Positions 28,650-39,287 are shown, numbered from the stretch's first letter. The stretch is DNA of 64,000 nucleotides from Stutzerimonas kunmingensis (GCF_014764705.1 NZ_JACXXG010000005.1:160719-224718); one strand, 5' to 3'. Numbers and translations are program-made. Notes: generated by a model from the sequence alone, not told the origin.

Positions 28650-29069
28650 ATGCGCAAGTTGACTTCATTTGCTGCTGGTCTGCTATTCGGGCTGGGGCTG
28701 CTGCTTTCCGGAATGGCCAACCCGGCCAAGGTCATCGGTTTCCTTGATCTGGCGGGCGCCTGGGATCCCTCGTTGGCGCTGGTGATGGTCGGTGCCATCG
28801 CTACGGCGCTGGTGCCTTTCACCTGGGCGAGGAAACACGAGCGCTCTTTGCTCGATGCGCCGATGCAGCTGCCAACCAAGCGCGAGCTGGATGGCAGGCT
28901 GATCGGTGGCAGTCTGCTGTTCGGTGTGGGCTGGGGAATCGCTGGCATCTGTCCGGGCCCGGCCATCGCCATGCTGCTCGGCGGGCACTGGCAGGTCGTG
29001 CTTTTCGTTCTCGCCATGCTTGGCGGAATGCTGTTGTTCTCCGCGCTGGAACGCCGGCGCGCTTGCTGA
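28650..29069 (+). CDS. DUF6691 / YeeE-YedE family second subunit
   Basis: A 139-residue membrane protein, the second half of the YeeE/YedE pair: SFAAGLLFGLGLLLSGMANP, then LLFGVGWGIAGICPGPAIA with the conserved Cys. Together with the previous protein it makes one transporter-like unit for a small sulfur species, probably thiosulfate or sulfide-derived. The substrate is inferred from the cluster. Confidence 0.87.
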   Translation: MRKLTSFAAGLLFGLGLLLSGMANPAKVIGFLDLAGAWDPSLALVMVGAIATALVPFTWARKHERSLLDAPMQLPTKRELDGRLIGGSLLFGVGWGIAGICPGPAIAMLLGGHWQVVLFVLAMLGGMLLFSALERRRAC

Positions 29070-29082
29070 CCGGGAGGTCTTT

Positions 29083-29283
29083 ATGAAAGTCAACGTTGGA
29101 ACCATTGATCGGGCACTGCGCATCGTTGTCGGCTTGGTGCTTATCGGTCTGAGCCTGGGCGGCGTGATCGGTGCCTGGGGCTGGATCGGTCTGTTGCCGC
29201 TGGCGACTGGCATCTTCCGTTTCTGCCCAGCCTATACGCTGCTCGGTATCAAGACTTGCAAGGCGTGCGATTCCAAGTCCTGA
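29083..29283 (+). CDS. DUF2892 small membrane protein
   Basis: A 66-residue two-helix membrane protein: KVNVGTIDRALRIVVGLVLI, then GWIGLLPLATGIFRFCPAY and a C-terminal CKACDSKS with a CxxC pair. Proteins of this family accompany sulfide-oxidation and rhodanese genes. GGGAGG is five bases before the ATG. It ends the bigR operon; a bidirectional terminator follows. Confidence 0.85.
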   Translation: MKVNVGTIDRALRIVVGLVLIGLSLGGVIGAWGWIGLLPLATGIFRFCPAYTLLGIKTCKACDSKS

Positions 29284-29304
29284 GAGTCTGCGAAGCTCCA
29301 CAGC

Positions 29305-29337
29305 AAAAAGGCCGACATCGATGTCGGCCTTTTTTTG
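29305..29337. terminator. Bidirectional terminator between convergent operons
   Basis: AAAAAGGCCGACAT-CG-ATGTCGGCCTTTTT is a perfect hairpin with A and T runs on either side. It lies between the plus-strand DUF2892 gene and the minus-strand rhodanese gene, so it can end both. Confidence 0.93.
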
Positions 29338-29356
29338 TCTGCGCGCTGCGATCCGG

Positions 29357-29737
29357 CTATTCGAAACTGGGCAGGCTCGGCTTCACAACGGGCTTGTTCG
29401 CGCCGACCCAGGCGTCGAACCCGCCGGCGATCGACTGGACATGCAGGTAGCCCATGTCCTGCAGCGCAGCTGCGGACAGTGCGGCGCGACCGCTGGTCTT
29501 GCAATAGAGCACGATGTTCATGTCGCGCGCGGCGAGTTCCGGTGTGCCGCTGAGCTTGAACTCCAGCAGCCCCCGCGGAATGTTGAGGGCGCCGGCGATA
29601 TGGCCCTCACGAAACTCATCCGCCTCGCGCACGTCGATCAGCACGTCCGCTGCCTGGATCGCGGCGTCGGCATCCGCGACTGCGACTTCCTGTACGTGGG
29701 CCCGGGCCAGTTCGACGAGGTCATGTGCGTTCTTCAT
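29357..29737 (-). CDS. Rhodanese-family sulfurtransferase
   Basis: A 126-residue single-domain rhodanese without a signal peptide: VLIDVREADEFREGHIAGALNIPRG, shown by its core DVREADEF, and the active loop CKTSGR (Cys at about residue 83). It transfers sulfane sulfur, here probably from persulfides produced by the SQR fusion. ATG 29737 overlaps the SulP stop. It is the last gene of the minus-strand operon. Confidence 0.9.
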   Translation of the reverse strand: MKNAHDLVELARAHVQEVAVADADAAIQAADVLIDVREADEFREGHIAGALNIPRGLLEFKLSGTPELAARDMNIVLYCKTSGRAALSAAALQDMGYLHVQSIAGGFDAWVGANKPVVKPSLPSFE

Positions 29738-31512
29738 CCTGCGTTCTCCTTGATGTTGCCAAAACATTCACGCTGCCGTTCACGGGCATGGTGGGTGGTG
29801 TCCGGGTCCAGTGCGAGCAGCGCTTCGTACTGGCTGATGAAAACCTGACCGCCCAAATGAGCGATGAAATCAGTGTTCCGTAATCGGTCCATGACCGGCC
29901 CCTTGACCTCGGAAAGATGGAGCTGGATGCCTGCGGTGTGCAGGCGGGCCGTGATGGCCTCAAGACTCTCCAGGGCGCTGGCGTCGATCAGGTTCACGCC
30001 TGGACACATCAGCACCAGGTGCTCGGCCTGCGGATAGCGCCCGATCAGCTCGGCGACGCGGTCTTCGAGGAAGCGCGCATTGGGGAAATACAGGCTCTCG
30101 TCGACGCGCACCGAGAGCACCCTCGGGCTCTGTATTACGGCGAAGCGCTCGATGTTGCGAAAATGTTCGCTACCCGGCAGCTGGCCGACCACGGCAATAT
30201 GCGGCTGGCTGGTGCGCCAGAGAAACAGCAACAGCGATAGGCCGACACCGAGCAGGATGCCGCTCTCCACGCCGATCAGCAGCACACCGAGCATGGTGGC
30301 AGCCATGGCCGCGGCGTCCTGTCGGGAGTAGCGCCAGGTGCGGCGCAGGGCGGAGAGGTCCACCAGGCTGAGCACAGCGACAATGATCGTCGCGGCCAGT
30401 ACCGCGTGTGGCAGATTGCGGAACAGTGGCGTGAACAGCAGCACAGTGAGGCCGATGCCCACTGCGGTCAGCGCACCAGCCAGCGGCGTCTGTGCGCCAG
30501 CATCGAAGTTGACCACCGAGCGGGCGAAGCCGCCGGTTACCGGAAAGCCACCACTGAGGGCCGCGGCGACATTGGCGCCGCCAAGCGCGATCAGTTCCTG
30601 GTTAGGCTCGATGCGTTCGCGGCGCTTGGCCGCCAGGGTCTGCGCCACGGAAACCGACTCGACGAAGCCGACCAGGCTGATCAGCACCGCCGCAGGCAAC
30701 AGTTGCAGTGCTAGCGTCATATCCAGCGTTGGCAGGCTCATGCTGGGTAGGCCGCCAGGCACCGCACCGACTACCCGCACGCCGGCATCGGCGAGCTGAA
30801 AGACGCTGACCGCCGCTATTGCCAGCAGCAAGGCGGCGACCGGCCCGATCTTGCTCAGCGTGCCGGCGATATGCGGACTCATACCCAAACGCTGCAGCCA
30901 AGTGGAGAGGCGGCTGCGCACCAGGTAGAGAAATAGCAGGCTCGTCGTGCCGACGATGAACGTCGGCAGATGCATTTGCGACAGTGTTCCGAGCAGGCCC
31001 CAAATCAGCTCCACGGCGTTTTCACCTCCGGTTGAGATGCCGAGGATGTGCTTGAGCTGGCCGAGAGCGATGAGGATGCCCGAAGCGCTGATGAAGCCGG
31101 AAATCACCGGATGGCTGAGGAAATTCGCCAGAAAGCCCAGGCGCAGCATGGCCATGAGCAGCAGCACCGCGCCGGAGAGCAGCGCCAGCAGCATGGCCGC
31201 GCCCGCATATTCCGCGCTACCCGGGGCGAACAACGGTCCCAAGGCGGCCGCAGTCATCAGCGATACCACTGCCACCGGGCCGACTGCCAGGGTGCGACTG
31301 GTGCCGAACAGGGTATAGGCGATCAGCGGCAGCATGCTGGCGTACAGGCCGGTCACTGGCGGCAGGCCGGCGAGCATGGCGTAGGCGAGGCTCTGTGGGA
31401 TCAGCATCAGTGTTACGATCAGCGCGGCAAGGCTGTCCTTGGCCGCGGCCGCGCGATCATAGTGCCTGACCCACTCTAATATGGGCATGTAGCGGGCCAA
31501 GCGCTGCTTCAT
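29734..31512 (-). CDS. SulP-family anion transporter with STAS domain
   Basis: A 592-residue SulP/SLC26 permease: an N-terminal membrane core of about 12 helices (LAALIVTLMLIPQSLAYAML near residue 28 is the family signature), and a C-terminal STAS domain (about 445-560) with LVLMCPGVNLIDASALESLE. In a persulfide cluster it probably exports sulfite or sulfate. ATG 31512 overlaps the SQR stop by four bases. Confidence 0.9.
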   Translation of the reverse strand: MKQRLARYMPILEWVRHYDRAAAAKDSLAALIVTLMLIPQSLAYAMLAGLPPVTGLYASMLPLIAYTLFGTSRTLAVGPVAVVSLMTAAALGPLFAPGSAEYAGAAMLLALLSGAVLLLMAMLRLGFLANFLSHPVISGFISASGILIALGQLKHILGISTGGENAVELIWGLLGTLSQMHLPTFIVGTTSLLFLYLVRSRLSTWLQRLGMSPHIAGTLSKIGPVAALLLAIAAVSVFQLADAGVRVVGAVPGGLPSMSLPTLDMTLALQLLPAAVLISLVGFVESVSVAQTLAAKRRERIEPNQELIALGGANVAAALSGGFPVTGGFARSVVNFDAGAQTPLAGALTAVGIGLTVLLFTPLFRNLPHAVLAATIIVAVLSLVDLSALRRTWRYSRQDAAAMAATMLGVLLIGVESGILLGVGLSLLLFLWRTSQPHIAVVGQLPGSEHFRNIERFAVIQSPRVLSVRVDESLYFPNARFLEDRVAELIGRYPQAEHLVLMCPGVNLIDASALESLEAITARLHTAGIQLHLSEVKGPVMDRLRNTDFIAHLGGQVFISQYEALLALDPDTTHHARERQRECFGNIKENAG

Positions 31513-33257
31513 CCCTTCTTCTCCTGGGTGAAGTCGCAAGCGTCGGGTGCCTCGGCCGGGCGCGGTTCGAAGTCCAGATGCTTCGGCTCGGCCAGCCATT
31601 CATGGCCCTTGAGCATCATCTCGAAGTAGATCGACGGCATCCATTGGGTCTTCAGCTTCCAGGCCAGGCGGCGCGGCACTTTCGGGTCGAGCGGGAACGT
31701 CGGCAGCAGCTTTCCGCCATAGCCGAACTCGGCGAGGATCACCTTGCCGTGCTCGACGGTCAGCGGGCAGGAGCCGTAACCATCGTAGATCGCCCGCGGG
31801 CCGCTGCCCTTGAGCACACTCAGCACGTTTTCGGCGACCACCGGTGCCTGTTTGCGCACCGCTGCTGCGGTCTTGGCGTTGGGCGCGGAACACACATCGC
31901 CGAGGCTGAAGACGTTGCCGAAGCGCGGATGTCGCAGCGTCTCGTGCTCGGCCTCGAACCAGCCGTCGGCGTTGGCCAGGGCGCTGTGGCGAATGAAGTC
32001 CGGTGCGTGCTGCGGTGGCACCATGTGCAGCAGATCGAACTCACGCTCCACCGTGGTACTTTGCCCGGCGCTGTCGGTCACCTTGAACCAGGCCTTGCGC
32101 GCCGGTCCGTCGACAGCCACCAGATTGTGGTTGAAGTTCAGTCGCGCGCCGTAGCGCTCGACGTACTGCATCAGCGCGGGCACGAAGTCTGCGACGCCGA
32201 ACAGGACCGCGCCAGCCGAACAGAAGTCGACTTCGATATCCTTCAGCACGCCTTGCTGGCGCCAGTGATCGCAGGACAGGTACATCGCCTTCTGCGGTGC
32301 GCCGGCGCACTTGATCGGCATGGGTGGCTGGGTGAATAGCGCCTTGCCGCCGCGCAGGTTCTGCACCAGTTGCCAGGTGTAGGGCGCCAGTTCGAAGGCA
32401 TAATTCGAGGTCACCCCGAACTTGCCGAGGCTGTCGCGGGCGCCTTCGATGGCGTCCCAGTCGAGGCTCAGGCCTGGGCAGACCACCAGCGCCCGGTAGC
32501 CGATGCGACTGCCGTCTTCGAGCACCACTTGCTGGTGCTCCGGCTCGAAGGCTTCGGCAGCCGCGCGGATCCATTGCGCCTTGGACGGAATGCAGCGACT
32601 CATCGCGCGCTCGGTGGCGGCGCGGTCGAACACGCCGGCGCCTACCAGTGTCCAGCCTGGCTGATAGTAGTGCTGTTCACGGGGTTCGATGATCGCGACG
32701 CGCAGTTCGGGGTCGCGCTTGAGCAAACTGGCTGTCACGGCACAGCCGGCCGCGCCGCCGCCAATCACCAAGACGTCGTAGCGCGGCGTGATGGCGAATT
32801 TCGAAGCGCCCGGCAGCGGCAGATCGGTTGTCGACTGCCAGTAACCCTGCATGCGTGGCAGCAGGCCGCTGAGGTCGTAACTGGCTTGCTGGGCTGTCTG
32901 CAGCAGCACCTGCGGGTCGAGGTGATGGGCCTCGACCAGTGCCCAGAGCGAAGCCGAGCGTGTCCCAGTGCGACAGAACGCCAGTGCTGGCCCCTTGATC
33001 CGCGCCAGTAGCGCTCGGAAGGCCGCGACGTCGGCATCAGTGATCTGCCCGGATACGACCGGTAGATGGTGATACTCAAGGCCGGACGCCTCTGCGGCGG
33101 TGCGCATGACCTCGCTGGACGGCTGGCCTTCGCCCTCGTTGTCCGGGCGGTTATTGATGACGCAGCGAAATCCGCTGCCGGCCAGCAGCACCATGTCCGC
33201 CGGTTGCAACTGGGCAGCGACGGAGATGAAAGGGGTCAGTCGTTTTATTGTTTGCAT
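31509..33257 (-). CDS. Fused phosphatase-like sulfurtransferase / SQR-like flavoprotein
   Basis: A 582-residue fusion. Residues 1-110 are a DUF442/TIGR01244 domain with the CX5R loop CRTGTRS, known as a sulfurtransferase-like partner of persulfide enzymes. From about 158 a sulfide:quinone-oxidoreductase-type flavoprotein begins with DVLVIGGGAAGCAVTASLL (FAD). It has the candidate redox cysteines C in PIKCAGAPQ and C in YLSCDHW, and the C-terminal FSLGDVCSAPNAKTAAA (FAD contact). ATG 33257 has GGAGG seven bases upstream. It probably oxidises sulfide and passes on the persulfide; the dioxygenase is the gene before it. Confidence 0.88.
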   Translation of the reverse strand: MQTIKRLTPFISVAAQLQPADMVLLAGSGFRCVINNRPDNEGEGQPSSEVMRTAAEASGLEYHHLPVVSGQITDADVAAFRALLARIKGPALAFCRTGTRSASLWALVEAHHLDPQVLLQTAQQASYDLSGLLPRMQGYWQSTTDLPLPGASKFAITPRYDVLVIGGGAAGCAVTASLLKRDPELRVAIIEPREQHYYQPGWTLVGAGVFDRAATERAMSRCIPSKAQWIRAAAEAFEPEHQQVVLEDGSRIGYRALVVCPGLSLDWDAIEGARDSLGKFGVTSNYAFELAPYTWQLVQNLRGGKALFTQPPMPIKCAGAPQKAMYLSCDHWRQQGVLKDIEVDFCSAGAVLFGVADFVPALMQYVERYGARLNFNHNLVAVDGPARKAWFKVTDSAGQSTTVEREFDLLHMVPPQHAPDFIRHSALANADGWFEAEHETLRHPRFGNVFSLGDVCSAPNAKTAAAVRKQAPVVAENVLSVLKGSGPRAIYDGYGSCPLTVEHGKVILAEFGYGGKLLPTFPLDPKVPRRLAWKLKTQWMPSIYFEMMLKGHEWLAEPKHLDFEPRPAEAPDACDFTQEKKG

Positions 33258-33280
33258 GTCGACGTCCTCCACGCTTGGGG

Positions 33281-34144
33281 CTACAGCACGTCCAGGGGGA
33301 TCTTCAGGTAGCGCGTGCCGTTGCTTTCCGGCTCGGGCAGCTCGCCGCCGCGCATGTTGATCTGCACAGAGGGCAGGATCAGCGTAGGCATGCCCAGCGT
33401 GGCATCCCGTGCCGTGCGCATGGAGACGAACTGGTCCTCGCTGATGCCGGCGTGCACGTGCACGTTGTGTTCGCGTTCGGCGGCGATGGTCGTTTCATGG
33501 AGGAACTCTTCACGGCCGGGCGCCTTGTAGTCGTGGCACATGAATACCCGTGTGTCGCCCGGCAGGGCGAACAGCTTCTGGATGGACTGGTACAGCGTGC
33601 GCGCGTCGCCGCCCGGGAAATCGCAACGGGCAGTGCCGTAATCGGGCATGAACAGCGTGTCGCCGACGAACGCCGCATCACCGATGACATAGGTCATGCA
33701 GGCCGGGGTGTGGCCCGGGGTATGGATGGCGCGCGCCTGGATGTTGCCGACCTGGAAGGTATCGCCATCGTGGAACAGGTGGTCGAACTGGCGGCCATCG
33801 GTCGCAAAGCCGGTACCGGCGTTGAACAGCTTGCCGAAGGTGTCCTGCACCACGGTGATGCGATCACCGATCGCCAGCTGACCACCTAGTTGCTGCCTGA
33901 GGTACGGCGCGGCGCTCAGATGGTCGGCGTGCACGTGGGTTTCCAGCAGCCACTGCACCTTGAGGTCCTGCTCGCATACATAGTCGACCAGACGCTGGGC
34001 GGTAGCATGGGAGGTACGGCCGGATGCCGGATCGTAGTCCAGCACCGAATCGATCACCGCGCATTGGCGTGTCTGCGGATCGCTGACCACGTAGCTGTAG
34101 GTGAAAGTCGCGGGATCGAAGAAGGGTTCGATATGGGCATTCAT
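33281..34144 (-). CDS. Persulfide dioxygenase-type metallo-beta-lactamase (ETHE1/Blh)
   Basis: A 287-residue MBL-fold enzyme. THVHADHL gives the metal ligands H70, H72 and (D74/H75); further ligand regions are IHTPGHTPACM and FVGDTLFMPDYGTARCDFPGG, the last being the ETHE1/Blh signature. It oxidises glutathione persulfide to sulfite. ATG 34144 has GGAGAGGAG upstream and is preferred to 34162. It leads the operon dioxygenase-SQR fusion-SulP-rhodanese. An operator-like site lies 24 bases upstream. Confidence 0.9.
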   Translation of the reverse strand: MNAHIEPFFDPATFTYSYVVSDPQTRQCAVIDSVLDYDPASGRTSHATAQRLVDYVCEQDLKVQWLLETHVHADHLSAAPYLRQQLGGQLAIGDRITVVQDTFGKLFNAGTGFATDGRQFDHLFHDGDTFQVGNIQARAIHTPGHTPACMTYVIGDAAFVGDTLFMPDYGTARCDFPGGDARTLYQSIQKLFALPGDTRVFMCHDYKAPGREEFLHETTIAAEREHNVHVHAGISEDQFVSMRTARDATLGMPTLILPSVQINMRGGELPEPESNGTRYLKIPLDVL

Positions 34145-34164
34145 GGGCGCGCTCCTCTCCAAGA

Positions 34165-34183
34165 TTAATACCGGTGGGGGTAT
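34165..34183 (-). promoter_or_regulatory. Putative CsoR-family operator, site B, over the dioxygenase promoter
   Basis: ATACCGGTGGGGGTAT (34168-34183, plus-strand reading) has the inverted ends ATACC/GGTAT around a G-rich spacer. Read on the minus strand it runs into TATTAA (34170-34165), a candidate -10. A repressor bound here would block the persulfide-dioxygenase operon. Confidence 0.6.
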
Positions 34184-34298
34184 GTATGTGGAGTGATGTT
34201 AGCCCTGATTTAGGTTATATGCTTAGACTTAATAGTTATTAGCTGGTGGCGGGACATTCGCCGCGACCCGCTATGGAAGGGGCGCAGCGGCTGTCGGG

Positions 34299-35022
34299 TC
34301 AGCGACTGGGCGGATTGGCAGCGTCACTGACGATATGGCCATCGACCAGCTGTATGGTCCGCCCGCAATCGGCCGCAAGCCGTGGATCATGGGTCACCAC
34401 CAGTATTGCGCAGCCGAACTGGGCATTGATGCGATGAAATAGCTCGAACACGCTTTGCGCTGTGCGGGTGTCGAGGTTGCCGGTCGGCTCGTCGGCCAGC
34501 AACAGAGGCGGGCGGGTCACCAGCGCCCGGGCGATTGCAACTCGTTGCTGCTGGCCGCCGGAGATCTGCGTCGGCTTCTTGTCGGCGAACTGCGCCAGTC
34601 CGACTTCGTCGAGCAGGCCGCGAGCCAGGTCGATATCCGCGTGTGACGGCTTGCCGTGACGAATCATCAGCGGCATCAGCACGTTCTCCAGCACGCTGAA
34701 TGCCGAAATCAGGTGGTGAAACTGGAACACGAAGCCGATTGCCTGGTTGCGCAGGTGCGTGCGCGCTTCATCGTCGCTGTCGCGTGTCGCCTGGCCGAGC
34801 ACGTACAGTTCGCCGGAGCTGGGCGTATCGAGCAGGCCGATCAGGTTCAGCAGCGTGCTCTTACCTGAGCCGGACGGGCCGATCAGCGCGGCCAGCTCGC
34901 CGCGGCTCAGACGCAGGTCGATACCGTGCAACACCTCGGTTTCCAGTGGTGTGCCTATGTTGAAGGCCTTGCGTACCTGTTCCAGGCGCAGGACCTCATT
35001 GGCCGGGCTGGCTGGCAGGGTT

Positions 35023-35030
<8 letters not shown>
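34299..35030 (-). CDS. ABC transporter ATP-binding protein (MacB/LolD-like)
   Basis: A 243-residue ABC ATPase: Walker [16 protein letters not shown] (about residues 45-59), signature [14 protein letters not shown], Walker [14 protein letters not shown]. The NLDT extension is typical of MacB/LolD/FtsE exporters that act on extracytoplasmic substrates. ATG 35030 overlaps the permease stop by eight bases. It ends the operon adaptor-permease-ATPase. Confidence 0.9.
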
Positions 35031-36243
<1,213 letters not shown>

Positions 36244-36247
36244 GCAG

Positions 36248-37432
36248 TCAGTCCTGAATGCCGGTTGGAATCGTTTGCTCACGCACGCGTACGCGCTGGC
36301 CTTCCTCGGCGTCGCCGATTAACACCAGATCACCTGCCGCCAGCCCTTCACTGACTTCGCTCAGCGCGGTGCCGAGCATCCCCAGACGCACGCCGACCCG
36401 CTCCACCACGCCGTCATTGACGCGCAATACCTGGGCGCGTGTTCCGTCGCGGGCGCGCAGCGCATCGTTGGGCAATACCAGGGCTTGCTCGCGTCGGCCG
36501 GTCTCGATGTTCACCGAGACGGTCATGCCCTGACGCAGGAAGTCGGCTGGCTCCAGCAGGTCGAGATGGACATCGATGGTCCCACGGGCGGTATCGACGC
36601 TCGGCGCGATGAAGCTGACGCGTGCCGGCAGCACTCGATCCGGGTAGGCATCGGCGATGATCCTGGCGGCCTGGCCCAGTTCGATCGGGGCCAGATTCTT
36701 TTCGTCCAGAGGCAGCAGGATTTCGCTACTGCCGGAGCGGGCAATCGTCAGCAGGGTGCGGCCGGGCTGTACCAGGTCGCCGGGTTCGACTTCGCGCGTC
36801 TGCACGATGCCGTCGACTTGGGCGTGGATGCGGGCTTTCGCCAGGTTCGCGCGCGCCGCTTCCAGGCGCTGACGCAGGACCTGTTCCTCGCTGCCGCCTT
36901 CGCCCACGGCCGCGGCAGCGAAACGGGCGCGGTCGCGGACCACACGGGCAGTCAGCGTTGCGCGGCGAGCCTGCTCAAGGGCCTCGGAGGCCAGGAGCTT
37001 GCGTTCGAACAGTGTCTCCCGGCGCTGGAGTTCGCGATCGGCCTGTTCGAGGTTGTTCTGTGCCTCGCGCAGGGTGGCCTGTGCTTGGGGGCGGCTGGAA
37101 TCAATCAGCTGCTGCAGGGCCGCTTCCGCCTCGCGCAGGCGGGCGCGCTGCTCGTCGTCGCGCAGCTCCAGCAACAGATCGCCAGCCTTTACCGCATCGC
37201 CCTCGCGCACATGGCGCACGGCGACAACGCCGGTGATTTCGCTGCCGACCTGCGCCAGCGACTGGCTGTCCACCTCGCCGCTGGCGACCACGCGTTGCAC
37301 CAGTGGGCGTGTTTCCAGGCGATAGCCGGGCAATTCCGGCCCTTGAAGCTGGCGCCAGATCATCCAGCCGGCCAGCAGCAGGACCGGGATGATCAGCAAA
37401 AGCGCGCGACGAATGGTTTTTGCGGCGGGCAC
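36248..37432 (-). CDS. HlyD/MacA-family periplasmic adaptor
   Basis: A 394-residue membrane-fusion protein with an N-terminal helix (ALLLIIPVLLLAGWMIW), a biotinyl-lipoyl-like half (VVAVRHVREGDAVKAGDLLLEL), a coiled-coil hairpin (about residues 100-190), and the second lipoyl half (ARIHAQVDGIVQTREVEPGDLV). GTG 37432 is chosen since AAGGAG lies nine bases before it and it starts just ahead of the helix. No outer-membrane channel gene is adjacent; a TolC-like partner may be elsewhere. Substrate is unknown. Confidence 0.85.
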   Translation of the reverse strand: MPAAKTIRRALLLIIPVLLLAGWMIWRQLQGPELPGYRLETRPLVQRVVASGEVDSQSLAQVGSEITGVVAVRHVREGDAVKAGDLLLELRDDEQRARLREAEAALQQLIDSSRPQAQATLREAQNNLEQADRELQRRETLFERKLLASEALEQARRATLTARVVRDRARFAAAAVGEGGSEEQVLRQRLEAARANLAKARIHAQVDGIVQTREVEPGDLVQPGRTLLTIARSGSSEILLPLDEKNLAPIELGQAARIIADAYPDRVLPARVSFIAPSVDTARGTIDVHLDLLEPADFLRQGMTVSVNIETGRREQALVLPNDALRARDGTRAQVLRVNDGVVERVGVRLGMLGTALSEVSEGLAAGDLVLIGDAEEGQRVRVREQTIPTGIQD

Positions 37433-37490
37433 GACGGACCACTCCTTAATGCGGCCCCTCCGGGCCATCGAACCCGCCAAGCTTACGGTC

Positions 37491-37506
37491 ATACCCGTGG
37501 GGGTAC
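37491..37506. promoter_or_regulatory. Putative CsoR-family operator, site C
   Basis: ATACCCGTGGGGGTAC differs from site B by two of 16 bases. It lies between the divergent efflux operon (59 bases from its start) and the ZIP gene (113 bases from its start), in the same orientation relative to the minus-strand operon as sites A and B. Confidence 0.55.
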
Positions 37507-37618
37507 AACGCGGGCGTTGCGCGCAGGTCGGGCGATGGTCTGCGGCTATCGTGACCATAGGCTCTGGAGCAGGGCGTGGCGGAGTACACTGGCCGCCCGC
37601 ATCGAGGATTCTGAAATC

Positions 37619-38551
37619 ATGGCGTCCACCGTTCAAAGCCCGGCGGCCACTCTGCGCGCTGCCTGGCTCGCACAGGCGCAAGCCAACCCCTGGATCACCT
37701 TCGGTCTTGCGGCAACTGCAGTGGCGGTGCTGTTACTGCTAGTGGCGGGTACCGCCAACGCTTTGCAGAGCAGCGAGGCGGGCAACGTTCGCTACGCGCT
37801 GTTGGGCGGCAGCGCCGGTTTCGTAGCGACGGCGGTCGGCGCGTTTCTGGCGATCGGCCTGCGTGACATTTCTACCCGCACCCAGGACAGCATGCTTGGC
37901 TTTGCCGCCGGCATGATGCTCGCTGCGAGCGCTTTCTCCCTGATCCTTCCGGGGCTGGAAGCGGGGCGTGAATTGTTCGGTAACGGCCCGGCTGCGGCGC
38001 TGACGGTGGTGGTCGGCCTGGGTCTTGGCGTGTTGCTCATGCTCGGTCTGGATTACTTCACGCCGCACGAGCATGAAAGCACTGGCCCCTGTGGTCCCGA
38101 GTGCGAACGCCTGAACAGGGTCTGGCTGTTTGTGCTCGCCATTGCGCTGCACAACATTCCCGAAGGCATGGCCATCGGTGTGAGCTTCGCCAATGGCGAC
38201 CTGAGCGTTGGCCTGCCGCTGACCACGGCGATCTCCATTCAGGACATTCCCGAGGGCCTGGCCGTCGCGCTGGCGTTGCGCACCACCGGGTTGTCGGCGC
38301 TGGGTTCGGTGTTGGTCGCCGCGGCATCCGGGCTGATGGAGCCGATCGGCGCGTTGGTGGGTATCGGCATGTCCAGCGGCTTCGCCATCGCCTATCCCAT
38401 CAGCCTCGGCCTGGCCGCGGGGGCAATGATCTTCGTGGTATCCCACGAGGTGATCCCGGAAACCCACCGCAACGGCCATCAGACGCCCGCCACGCTGGGC
38501 CTCATGGTGGGCTTCGCGGTGATGATGTTCCTCGATACCGCGCTGGGCTGA
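37619..38551 (+). CDS. ZIP-family metal transporter
   Basis: A 310-residue membrane protein of the ZupT/GufA-like ZIP family, about eight helices. The metal motifs are HNIPEGMAIGVSF and QDIPEGLAVALAL, separated by one helix. Transport of zinc or another divalent metal is expected from the family. ATG 37619 has gagga eight bases upstream; the longer open frame to the left runs antisense through the adaptor gene and is rejected. Convergent with the MotB-like gene, four bases apart. Confidence 0.88.
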   Translation: MASTVQSPAATLRAAWLAQAQANPWITFGLAATAVAVLLLLVAGTANALQSSEAGNVRYALLGGSAGFVATAVGAFLAIGLRDISTRTQDSMLGFAAGMMLAASAFSLILPGLEAGRELFGNGPAAALTVVVGLGLGVLLMLGLDYFTPHEHESTGPCGPECERLNRVWLFVLAIALHNIPEGMAIGVSFANGDLSVGLPLTTAISIQDIPEGLAVALALRTTGLSALGSVLVAAASGLMEPIGALVGIGMSSGFAIAYPISLGLAAGAMIFVVSHEVIPETHRNGHQTPATLGLMVGFAVMMFLDTALG

Positions 38552-38555
38552 AGCG

Positions 38556-39287
38556 TCAGGGCTTGTCCGCCTCGGTCTGCATGATCAGCTCGACGCGGCG
38601 GTTGCTGGCGCGACCCTGTTCGTCGCCGTTGTCGGCGAGCGGTCGCGTGTCGGCGTAGCCGGTTGCGCTCAGCCGCGTCGATTCGATGCCGGCCAGCTGC
38701 AGGTAGCGCACCACGCTGCTGGCGCGGCTGGCGGAAAGCTCCCAGTTGGACGGGAAGCGCTCGGTCTGGATGGGCAGATTGTCGGTATGGCCCTCGACGA
38801 TGATCCGATGACCGCCTGCGGCGAGGGTCGGGACCAATCGGTCGATCACATCCAGCCCGGCGTCTTCCAGCTCCGCCCGCCCTGAGCCGAACAGAATTTC
38901 GCTGCTGATTCGAAAGCTGATGCTGCCATCGTTGACGATGACCTCGATGTCGTCGCCCAGCGCCAGATCGGGCTTCGCTTCGCTCGTGTCGTCCTGCTGC
39001 GTATCAGCCGCCGGCGCCGGTAGCGGCACGATCGATGGTATGGGTGAAGCGCTTGGCTGCAGTGCTACCAGCTGATCGCCAGCCGCCTGCTGCGTGGCTT
39101 CTACCATCGCTGGCTCGCTCTGCTGGCCTTCGCCCTTGCCGGCCAGCGCCAGCATGATCACCAGCATCACCAACAGCAGGGTGAGCATGTCCAGGTAGGT
39201 GATCAGCCAGGCTTCCTGCTCTTCCTCTCGCTGCGGCTCGATATGCCAGCGGGAGAAGCGGCTGCCCTGCGATGCCTGGCCGTTCAC
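38556..39287 (-). CDS. MotB/OmpA-family stator protein
   Basis: A 243-residue MotB-type protein with a short N-terminus, the plug/helix WLITYLDMLTLLLVMLVIML holding the expected proton-binding Asp, a linker, and a C-terminal OmpA-like domain with VEGHTDNLPIQ, NWELSASRAS and GRASNRRVEL. GTG 39287 overlaps the MotA-like stop. It is a stator-like pair separate from motCD at the left edge. Confidence 0.88.
   Translation of the reverse strand: MNGQASQGSRFSRWHIEPQREEEQEAWLITYLDMLTLLLVMLVIMLALAGKGEGQQSEPAMVEATQQAAGDQLVALQPSASPIPSIVPLPAPAADTQQDDTSEAKPDLALGDDIEVIVNDGSISFRISSEILFGSGRAELEDAGLDVIDRLVPTLAAGGHRIIVEGHTDNLPIQTERFPSNWELSASRASSVVRYLQLAGIESTRLSATGYADTRPLADNGDEQGRASNRRVELIMQTEADKP

Noticed and set aside
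36485..37618. Long N-terminal extension of the ZIP transporter
   Set aside because: It runs antisense through the adaptor gene; the ATG at 37619 has its own ribosome site and gives normal family length.
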